In this document: piece by piece, positions 1 through 8,318 of the stretch
Layout: each line of letters opens with the position of its first letter
Position numbering within the stretch: position 1 is the stretch's first letter
From: Tricholomella constricta
Taxonomy: Eukaryota > Basidiomycota > Agaricomycetes > Agaricales > Lyophyllaceae
Length of the DNA: 64,000 nt
Direction: 5' to 3'
NCBI GenBank assembly: GCA_013368375.1
Contig: JAACJP010000061.1
Location: 120,154 to 184,153 of the forward strand
The notes under the pieces: model-generated
The model's database searches: none
What the model saw: only the letters and a program-made list of their open reading frames with translations
What the model was told of the DNA's origin: nothing
Position numbers and translations under genes: made by a program

Positions 1-830
1 CAACTTGCATATACATCAAGTGCTGCATAGTTTTTCTGAGCGTCGGTGAGCTTTGGCGTGGACCATTGAGAGCATCGGATTGAGTCAGCTTTGCTAAGTC
101 GTTTCTGCAAAATGATGGCCGAGAGGGCTGCGAGTCCCGTAGAAGCATCGGAAACCTTTCCTTTGAGCTTCGCCATCATACCCAGATCGATCAAGCAGGT
201 GTCAGGAGTTTCGAGAAGTGCACCAAGCTCAAAGATTGACCATGCTTCTGCCACTCTTTGCAAATCGGCCTTGATAGCCCGACCAGCCTTGATAATCTGG
301 TCAGACGTAAGGACTGAACGAAGGCATGGAGGAACAGATGTCGGTAACTTGAATTGTGTGACCTTAAAATATTTGGGTCAATTTTGTAATGATTGGCATA
401 AAATAAAGACATGCCTTGAAGACATAAATAATGTCCAGCGTAGCAATTTGAATGACATCAACCTGGCCAGTTCGAGCTCGAGGCTGGGCTCCAGGACCAC
501 CTTGCCCAGTAGTCTCAACCTGATATTCAATATCGAGCCCAATAACAATGCGAGAGCCATCTTCGGGAACGCTCTGCAGAATTGCAAGACACGCACTATC
601 GATGAGGTCAGAACTGTCATACACAAGAACTCGAATGTCAGGCGGGATCGCAAGAGCAGGGAGCGTGATGTGTGGGTCAATTTCACGATGAACGACATTG
701 TTTGCCAACGAGGGGGTGGTCGATTCATGGAAAGCAAGTTCTCCTACGTATATTTAATATCAGCTTATGAAAATAAAAATGAAAGGCCTTACCTGAGGCA
801 TTATCAGTATACATAAGAGCAGTCGGAGAA
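1..830 (-). pseudogene. 3' part of split transposase/exonuclease fusion gene (DEDDy exonuclease exons)
   Basis: Minus-strand exons at 830-793, 743-415 and 362-1; the gene runs off the left edge. Seen: exonuclease motif I (LDIEY, then VDVIQIAT) near 530-430, motif II (GRAIKADLQR) near 280, and motif III (YAALDVYAS) near 20, so the acidic residues and Tyr of a WRN/RNase D-like DEDDy 3'-5' exonuclease are all present. The exon at 830-793 reads MYTDNAS, the second Asp of a transposase-like core. Intron 792-744 is GT-AG. Intron 414-363 has a GC donor (AAG then GCATGT) and an AG acceptor. The reading frame joins that of 11731-12204 once element 1 and one GAGAA copy are ignored, so this was one gene before insertion. 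Resemblance to the DUF6729/exonuclease fusions of Agaricomycetes is from memory and needs a profile search. Confidence 0.75.
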
Positions 831-1051
831 TGTAACGGAGTTACAAGATTGGGGACCTTGCTGTGCACGCTAGACGTAAGCTTGACAAGTCTGTCGATTG
901 CTACGTATAGGTGTACAAGGTCTACTATTTAATTATGTAATGTAAAGGATTAAATAGGCAACACCGGAAGGTGTTGCCAAACAATAGCATAATCGTGTCG
1001 ATAAGATACGATTAGATCAGATTAGTCGATACGATAGTAAGCACCCTTACA
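831..1051 (-). repeat. 3' LTR of element 1
   Basis: Begins TGTAAC and ends CTTACA. It contains a perfect hairpin: 9-bp arms GGCAACACC (957-965) and GGTGTTGCC (970-978) around GGAA. One mismatch to the LTR at 11510-11730. Confidence 0.95.
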
Positions 1052-1062
1052 TACCCCCCTTT
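1052..1062 (-). promoter_or_regulatory. Polypurine tract of element 1
   Basis: On the minus strand this reads AAAGGGGGGTA directly against the 3' LTR, the expected place for plus-strand DNA priming in a Ty3/gypsy element. It confirms the element's orientation. Confidence 0.85.
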
Positions 1063-1426
1063 AAGATCGCTAGTAGCGATCTTCACCAGGGAGTAATGCA
1101 ATAAGTAATAATAAATTAAGGCAAGAGGGAGGGTGTAGGTCCCGGCGACCTACACCCAATATCGCCTGCACAGAAATACATATTACTGGTACGTATTCAT
1201 GACCGAATACATAGTGGAGACAATAGTTCCACTACACGGCCTCCAAGTGCCGCTCGAGGTGGCCTGGGATTGAGGACATCCGGTGTTGCGTATATTTGAG
1301 TACGCGACCTGCGGTTTGCTCCTCGGGAGTAAGGTGGTCTACACCTGACAATGGCGGTCGTCCCGACGATACCTCCTGCGTGTCGAGGTCGGTTCGTTGA
1401 CGGGGGGATTAAGTTGTCTCCCCGAC
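1063..1426. other. Non-coding 3' internal region of element 1, rich in hairpins
   Basis: No ORF of note. Perfect inverted repeats follow one another: 10-bp arms at 1063-1072/1074-1083 (1-nt loop), 11-bp arms at 1131-1141/1147-1157 (5-nt loop), 6-bp arms at 1193-1198/1205-1210 and 7-bp arms at 1212-1218/1228-1234. Confidence 0.8.
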
Positions 1427-2554
1427 CTATGACTCCATCACTGTGTCGGGGTCGGTGGGGTTGGATTCCACCGGACCCTGGCTAGTGGTAATCACTGCCA
1501 GTGATAGAGGCCCTGTGAGGGCCGACACGGGGTCCACTTGGGTTTCGGTAGCTCCTATTGGAGCTGCCACGACTGTGGAGGGTGTCGCGGGGGCAGGTGT
1601 GAGTGCCGCCGGGTCCGCCATTTCGACGTTGGTAGACGTCGATCCCGATGGAGCGGGAGTGTGCAGGTCCGGAGGGGGAAACTCCCCTCTCCGAACACGG
1701 AGTTCTCGGAAATGTGGGTCTTCACCCACAAACATCCATTCCACGCTGGATAAACAATCCAGCCCCTCGTTCTGAAACTCCAAGCGCATTAACGTTTGAA
1801 TGCGCGTGATGTCGTCGGTGGTGGGATGGTACCACCCGTCCCATTCCGGAATGGCGGGTGGCACGCCCAATTGATCGAGTCGACGAACGCGATCGTCGTC
1901 AACATTGTGGAACAGGTCCTTATGAGGACCTGCAGTAGAGTAGTTATGGTCTAAATAGTGTAGACCATAAGTATAGCTGTGGTTTATCCAACTAATTGGA
2001 ATACCACTGTTAATAAGGTGTTGTAGGACACCTTGTTCAGTGATCCGCACCTCCGGAGGGATCACTTGGATGCGAGGTATGGTAACCTCAGGGCCTTCGA
2101 TCGGTGTGAAAGGCCGATCTGGGTTGGCCTCGTTATAGGCAGCCACAGCCTCTGCGTAGAGGTATGGCCGCGCAGTAATGGTCGCGAAAAGTCGCATGAA
2201 CCATGACCGCATGCTGTGGGTAGTTGGCGCTAGTACATTCGCCAACAAGTATCCCCAAGTTCCGCGCCTATGTACGCGGAACCGGTAGTCCATGACGATT
2301 CCTCCGTATTGGTTCTTTGAACCAATACGCCCATGGTGAATCATATGTCGGCACCAGTGCTCGACATCGAGGGCATGGTCGGGGCCTGGCTGAGGCAGGC
2401 CAGCGCCTCGTGTAGGCTTGTCCGGCCTATATTCGAATGCCCTCCCAGGCCGCCTAATTGGCGCGGCCTGCCAAATGGGTGACCGTGTATCGAACGGTCG
2501 GTTGACGCTTCTAAATTCATCCATGGCTGCTCGAGCCATGGATCGGTCGCGCAA
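1427..2554 (-). CDS. Element 1 ORF4, unknown function
   Basis: A 375-codon frame between pol and the 3' LTR, same strand as gag-pol. It overlaps the end of the 664-codon frame upstream by about 214 nt in the -1 frame. The body has a Trp/His/Tyr-rich segment (HALDVEHWCRHMIHHGR; later WGYLLANVLAP) and a Pro/Thr/Ser-rich acidic tail. No transmembrane helix or signal peptide is visible, so it does not look like an envelope. Text near the overlap reads most naturally if the upstream frame switches into this one near 2555-2570, suggesting that the two are halves of one protein separated by an indel, a frameshift or an unrecognised intron. I found no classic slippery heptamer in the overlap. Confidence 0.55.
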   Translation of the reverse strand: MRDRSMARAAMDEFRSVNRPFDTRSPIWQAAPIRRPGRAFEYRPDKPTRGAGLPQPGPDHALDVEHWCRHMIHHGRIGSKNQYGGIVMDYRFRVHRRGTWGYLLANVLAPTTHSMRSWFMRLFATITARPYLYAEAVAAYNEANPDRPFTPIEGPEVTIPRIQVIPPEVRITEQGVLQHLINSGIPISWINHSYTYGLHYLDHNYSTAGPHKDLFHNVDDDRVRRLDQLGVPPAIPEWDGWYHPTTDDITRIQTLMRLEFQNEGLDCLSSVEWMFVGEDPHFRELRVRRGEFPPPDLHTPAPSGSTSTNVEMADPAALTPAPATPSTVVAAPIGATETQVDPVSALTGPLSLAVITTSQGPVESNPTDPDTVMES

Positions 2555-4335
2555 ATGGGATCAACTTCACGGGGGTTCATTGGGAACCCACGTGGTGCGA
2601 CGGCATACAGCCGTCCATCTGAGGGACGGGAGTTTTGTCCCGTCCCTAGCTCGCTCTCTGAGACGCGAGCTGCTGTGCCTAGCGCAAAGGCACGATTCTG
2701 GGCGGACGACACATATACCGTCCGCGACACCATATCCCAGAAGCGGTTGTCCCGCTCGTGGCGGCCGTTGGTAAAGACCACCCCAAGCTCTTCAGGGATC
2801 CGTCCCGGCGCCTCCTTCTCAGCTTTGCGAGCCATATTCTCGCGATGCTGCTTTTGCCCGGCAGCCTTCTTCTTGCTGACGAGTTTCTCGTCGTCGGAGG
2901 ACTCGCCGTAGTCCGACTCGTCCATAAATTCGGCGTACGGGTCAGACGCCTTTTGTTTGCCTTTGCCCTTTGGCGGAGGCGATGGGGGCTGCACCATCGT
3001 AGTGGGTGGTGCAGGCGATGGTGCCGGCAAGGTATACTTGCCAACAGGTTCCTTCTTTTGGGAACCTCTCTCCGGGTTCCGTACCCGGCTTTCTCCCGGG
3101 GTCGGTAGTGGGAGTAATGCTCCCGCTATCTGTTGCTGTTGCGGTGCCTGCACCGCGGATGTCGACGATGTCGACGCCCTTCGCTCGACTTCTCGAGCCG
3201 GTAAGGGACGCACTTCGCGCGTCCCTTGGTCCTCGCGACGCTCCTCTCGTTGAGGACCATAATCAAGTGGGCGCTCATCACGCCACACTTCTTGGTCGGG
3301 ATGGCGGTCGAACCGCCGATACTCTTGTTCCGGGCGTCGTTCCTGACGCCTGGGTTCATATAAGGTGCGTTCTTCTCGCCGCACCTCGGTCTGCTGTCTT
3401 TTCATGGGTCGGGACGATGGTCCCTCCCCGCGATCTGGCGACGCCACTGCCGGTCGCTTTTTTGCCAGGCTGAGTTGCTCAGCCATGGCCGACTCTCTCG
3501 CCTTCACGCGTCTCAAGTCCGCGCGAACTCCATCGTACGCATCAAGCAGCTGGGTTACAACCAGCTGCGCCATCCCGTCGTCCAAGGAATCACAAAACTC
3601 GCGGTGAATACCCGCGTCTTCCAATCGGTCCAAGATAGACGAAAGGAGACCATCATCTGCGAATGGTCTCCCCGAACTTGATGCAGACGACGCTGCGCGG
3701 TCGTCTGCCGGCCTCCGCGAACTCGACGCAAACGAACCTCTTTGTTCGTCTGCATATGGCGCGGCATATTGCCGCGCCGGTTCGCTGCGCGCCACTTGCG
3801 CCGGTGGAGTAGGTGTTTTTTGACGACTTTGGTCGTCCACCTCCATTTTCTCTGACTCGTTGTACCGCGTATTTTGCGGTACGATTGGGGCGGGCATTTG
3901 GGGGTACCACGTCGGTGGTGGGTACCCCATGAAGCTCTGCATTGATGGCATATGTTGATATGCCATCGACGGTGGGTAGAACCCACCCGTCTGTGGTTGT
4001 TGCCCCTGCTGGGGCGGTTGGCTCATGTGGCCAACCATAGGGTATAGTTGTTGCCCCTGATGGGGCGGTTGCCCCTGGTGGGGCAGTTGGCTCATGTGGC
4101 CAACCGATGGGTATTGAAATGTTTGGGGCTGCACGCCCATATAGGTTGGGGGCGGGGGCGCGCTTTCCGCGCGTCCCTGCACCTCCTCCCCTTTTGGACT
4201 CGATCCCGAGGCCATATTTTGATAGTCGGTGCGGCTGTCGCCGCCCCGAGTCGCGTCGTTGCTTGAATTTGCTCCTGCGGTTGGGTACATGTTGTGGTTG
4301 TTGGTTGAAAATTTGGTTGCGCGTCCTAGCGCCAA
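2341..4335 (-). CDS. Element 1 ORF3, Pro/Gln-rich protein with coiled coil
   Basis: A 664-codon frame just after the chromodomain end of pol, same strand. The N-terminal 170 residues are Pro/Gln/Met/Tyr-rich with a repeated GHMSQxPxQGQ unit. A predicted helical segment follows (ILDRLEDAGIHREF to about LSLAKKRP, residues 240-310), then long Arg/Glu-rich and Lys-rich disordered stretches. There is no enzyme motif. The DNA of the repeat is itself made of small hairpins (GCCCC arms near 4050-4085). The last 70 codons overlap ORF4 in another frame and may be out-of-frame text. I do not recognise a named family; it could be an accessory structural or chromatin-targeting protein, but that is a guess. 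Confidence 0.55.
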   Translation of the reverse strand: MALGRATKFSTNNHNMYPTAGANSSNDATRGGDSRTDYQNMASGSSPKGEEVQGRAESAPPPPTYMGVQPQTFQYPSVGHMSQLPHQGQPPHQGQQLYPMVGHMSQPPQQGQQPQTGGFYPPSMAYQHMPSMQSFMGYPPPTWYPQMPAPIVPQNTRYNESEKMEVDDQSRQKTPTPPAQVARSEPARQYAAPYADEQRGSFASSSRRPADDRAASSASSSGRPFADDGLLSSILDRLEDAGIHREFCDSLDDGMAQLVVTQLLDAYDGVRADLRRVKARESAMAEQLSLAKKRPAVASPDRGEGPSSRPMKRQQTEVRREERTLYEPRRQERRPEQEYRRFDRHPDQEVWRDERPLDYGPQREERREDQGTREVRPLPAREVERRASTSSTSAVQAPQQQQIAGALLPLPTPGESRVRNPERGSQKKEPVGKYTLPAPSPAPPTTMVQPPSPPPKGKGKQKASDPYAEFMDESDYGESSDDEKLVSKKKAAGQKQHRENMARKAEKEAPGRIPEELGVVFTNGRHERDNRFWDMVSRTVYVSSAQNRAFALGTAARVSESELGTGQNSRPSDGRLYAVAPRGFPMNPREVDPICATDPWLEQPWMNLEASTDRSIHGHPFGRPRQLGGLGGHSNIGRTSLHEALACLSQAPTMPSMSSTGADI

Positions 4336-4415
4336 AACATATTTAACCTTCTGTCATAACTTTTGATGGTTATGTAATTTTTCTGATCGCCGTGATCACA
4401 TGACCGCGCCACATT

Positions 4416-7400
4416 CTAGGTTCGTCGCGGCAACCTCGATGCGCTGCCCACCCCTTGCAATTCCAAGTAGCGGTCCAATGCCGCTAACTTGTTACAATTG
4501 TTGTGCGATTCCCAGGTGGTGTCACCTAGACTCCACCTAACTTGGTATTCCACTTTATTATTTTGGGTCCATCTATGGCCCAAAATCTCTTCGACAAACC
4601 ATTCGTGATCGTCCGGCGCCCCAAAATCATAGGGCTCCGGGTGAGTTCTATTCGGGAACATTGCATCGTTTGTTGCGTAGTATGGGCGCAACAGCGATAT
4701 GTGAAATGTTGGATGTATTCGACGCTCCATAAGCGCCGTAGGTAATTCCAGCGTATAGTTCGACGTGTCTGGCATGGCCTTCAATACTTTGTAGGGCCCG
4801 ACGAATTTCGGACATAATTTCCGGGCGCGTCCCTTGGGGAGGTTCAAGTTGTTGGTAGATAAATATACCAAGTCACCCCCCTTTATTTCCGGACCAGTGG
4901 ATCGACGCCTGTTTGCCTCGCGCGTTTGAAATACGCGTGTTTCGATTATAGCGTCATGCGCCTCCGCTATGTTCTGCAATGCGCGTTCAGCGTATTCCCG
5001 AATTCCCTTTGGTATTACGCTGTCTGAGCGTATCTCTTTCAACATGGATGGCATGTATCCACCATTCAACTCAAATGGAGCGAACTTGGTGGTAGCCGAT
5101 ACGCTCGCATTTATCGCAAACTCGGCCATGGGTATACGATCTACCCAATCCTTTTGGTCATGCCGTACAACGGCGCGAAATATCTGGCCAATACTACGAT
5201 TGGCTCGCTCCGTCTGTCCATCCGTCTGAGGGTGGAAAGATGTCGACATTAGAAGCTTAGCTCCTAATAATTTATGTAGTTCGCGCCACCAGCGCGAGGT
5301 AAACTTAGAGTCTCGGTCGCTTACGATCGAGCTTGGCAGGCCATGTAACCTGACGATTTCCCGTAGGTATACCCATGATAATTGGGCTGCCGTCATCGTC
5401 ATATGTATGGGTATCATATGCACCATACTCGTCATACGACAAATTACTACCCATAGGTAGTTATATCCCTTTGATTCTGGAAATGGACCGATAAAGTCCA
5501 TTCCGATAGAATCCCAAGGCTTAGTGGGTACTGGCAGGGAATGTAGTTTCCCTAATGGTTTCTGATTTGACGTCTTGACCTGTTGGCAATACTCGCACGT
5601 TTTACAAAACGTACGAACAGTCGTGGCTAGTGATGGCCACCAATACCATCGTCGAATATATTCAGTAGTCCGTTCGGCACCGAAATGGCCCATAGTTTTA
5701 TGGGCTTGCTCAACAATTGACGTGATGATCTCGGGTTCTCGCGGTATGCATAGAACGCTATCATTTATAGCGTTCGTGGTCCAAATCAGATTGTCTTTCG
5801 TAGTGAACGTACGAAAGTCCGTTGGGTTAGTGAGAATCACTGAAAAAAGTTTATCCTTTGGGTATCCCAGGATAACGTCGTTACGGATCTTTTCGTCCGT
5901 TTTGTCTGGGGGAGGGGCAACTGTGTCCCTTCCGAGGACCATATCTCCAACCGTACGTTCCAGTTCGGTTGGCCTCTGGCTTTTTTGAAGGTGTGACGAT
6001 GGTCCGGATGCGATACTTGGTGCCGCAGCCTCCATTATCTGGGCTTCTACATCTCGATCCTCCTGGCGTTCTTGAAGACGCTTGCTTCGACGTATTTCTA
6101 CGTCCTTCATCGCTCGAATTTCAACTACTTTTTCCACGATTTCATGGTATCGTGGTACTGGTAAATCTTCACCAGTAGGATCGATTCTAGCATCGGCAGC
6201 TACGAAGTCGTGGACGTCGTAACGATCGTGATGGTTATCGCTCTCGAAATATCGCGATAGGCAGTCGGCGACTTTATTCAGTTCGCCTTTCACATAGGTA
6301 ATGTCGAAGTTAAATCGCGACATGTATTCCATCCATCGACGCTGCCTAGGTGATAAATTCACCTGGGTCTTAAAGAATTCGAGGGCTTTGTGGTCGGTAA
6401 TGATGTGGATTTTATAGCCCACAAGTTTATCCTCCCACTTAAGTAATGCTTCGAGGATAGCTAAGGTTTCGAGTTCATGCACGGCGTAATTCTGCTGTGC
6501 ATTCGTGAAATTTTTGGACATGAATCCAGCCGGCTGAGCTTGGATCCACGTAGGTCCTTGACCATACATCGCACCGACGCCTGACTTGGAGGCGTCACAT
6601 ATAATCCAAATTGGTTCGTCTGTCTTCGGTTGAATAGGCCGAATAATTGGCGTCGTGCAACATATATGCTTTATCATTTCAAAGCATCGTTGATGAATTG
6701 GTCTCCAATAGAATGGCGACCCATTCTTGGTCATCGCCATTAGTGGCCCAGTGTACGCGGATATATCTGGGAGGAATTGACCCAGATAATTAACCAGTCC
6801 AACGAATCGCTGTATATCGTTGTAATTCCGTGGAACCCTCCAATCGCGAATCCGTGCCAATTTATCGGCGTCAGGGTGAATTCCTTGGTCGTCGATTATA
6901 TGACCAAGGCAATCGACGCGATCCGAATATAGTTCGCATTTCTTCCACTTCAAATAAAGGGACTGTTCGCGTAATCGTTCGAACACTACTCAAAGATGAT
7001 CTTCATGTTCTTCGATGGAGTTCGAAAATATGAATATGTCGTCCAAGTATACATGCATAAATTTCCCAATGACGTCCCGAAAAATTGACGTCATTAATCG
7101 TTGAAATGTTGCGGGGGCGTTACAGTCCCCGATCTGCATTATGTTGCTAACGTACGTTCCCGCTATCGTTGCAAAGGCGGTCTTGTGTACGTCCTTCTCG
7201 AGGATGCGTACTTGTTCGTACGCATCCGTTAAGTCAATCTTTGATCGTATCTTCCCTCTGGCAACATCCTCGCGAATGATTTCTTGGTCTGGCAAGGGCG
7301 TAACGTCCTTGATCGTATTGTCGTTACGCTGCCGTGCGTCCAAGGGTGTTCTCAGGGAGCCGTCTTTTTTCGGGATGCATAGCAGCGGCGCTGCTTGCTT

Positions 7401-8315
7401 TACCGAACGAGGCTCCCACCATTTAGAATCTGTATACCGATTGACCTTCGCGTAGAATTCCTCGCGAAGGGACATTGGGCACCTCGGCGCGTGGTACTGG
7501 TACTGTTTCTCATCGTCGACGAGAGTAATCTCGTGATTGACTTCCCGCCAGGGTGGTAGCTGTTGTTTCGTACCACCCACCATATCTTCGAATTCGTCAT
7601 GCCATTGCTGTCGAAGTCGTGGATAATCTTCCGCGGTAAGGCCTCCATTGGGTGCCTTACCTTTTCCGTTCACCGTTCTTGCAGCGCGAATGTGCGCTGT
7701 GTCTTTATTGCTGGGTTTAACATCAAATCTAGCTCGTAGTTTTACGAGAGCAAAGTCACTCTCATCCTTCACTGGTAACCGATACAACGGACGTTTAGCC
7801 CGTTGTATATTCACCGGAAAATTCATTTCCGTTGGCTCCGATACTTCCTCAGGCCGTGGATTTCGGTACGCTTGTCCTCGCGTGCCTACATTTCTTCCTT
7901 CGTGAGCCCGCATTGACGCTATTACTGCGTTCCATTCTTGCGGCATCCGTGGGTCGAACATCCACTCATATTGTGGATGTGGGTTTGGTCTATCCCAAAA
8001 TGATCGATTACTCGCATTCGTATACGGCTCTGATTCCGTATCCTTATCGGCCCCGCTCGTCTTACGCGCTTCATTATCGCGCTGGCGTTCTTCGCATGGC
8101 TCGTGAGTCCGTGCTCGTTCGTTCGAAGGCTTGTGTTGTGCCTTCTGCTGTTGTCGTTGGGGTTTTCTCTTCTTCGGAGGTGGCTTATCCCCCTCCTTAA
8201 GAGTTTCTTGAAACTCTTCATCGGATAATAGAAGTGCTGGGTGATCCTTTGGTAGGCTGTTTATCGGCCTACCCTCGTTATCAGGATCATCATCATCTTC
8301 TACTGTGACTTTTAG
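4416..8315 (-). pseudogene. pol: Element 1 pol (RT, RNase H, integrase, chromodomain) with in-frame TGA
   Basis: The pol frame continues without shift from the gag-protease stop at 8316. An acidic/Lys-rich linker leads into reverse transcriptase with the catalytic YLDDIFIF near 7055-7025. A TGA at 6992-6990, followed by GTA, then cuts the RT domain; by context it replaces an Arg codon (HL-R-VVFERL), i.e. CGA to TGA at a CpG. Downstream everything stays open: RNase H, the integrase HHCC finger near 5690-5560, DDE residues in MDFIGPF (about 5500), IVSDRDSKF (about 5330) and DGQTERANRS (about 5215), and a C-terminal chromodomain (EWFVEEILGHRW, WESHNN; about 4600-4440) that in relatives directs integration to modified histones. 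One base separates this pol from an open one, which fits the near-identical LTRs. Confidence 0.9.
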
Positions 8316-8318
8316 TCA
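8313..8318 (-). promoter_or_regulatory. UGA-CUA stop between gag-protease and pol (possible readthrough site)
   Basis: The gag-protease frame ends TGA CTA and continues in the same frame into pol with no other stop until 6992. UGA followed by CUA is a known efficient readthrough context. The stop lies after a complete protease and before RT, where such elements control the Gag:Pol ratio. The alternative is a CGA-to-TGA lesion like the one in RT. Confidence 0.5.

Noticed and set aside
1427..4335. ORF3/ORF4 of element 1 as an envelope gene
   Set aside because: No signal peptide, transmembrane segment or Cys pattern; composition is disordered and Pro/Gln- or Arg/Glu-rich.
7922..8221. 99-codon frame between gag-protease and the pol Met
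   Set aside because: The pol frame itself is open through this stretch and encodes a consistent linker (PPPKKRKPQRQQQ, then PHPQYEWMFDPRMP); the other frame is a shadow.
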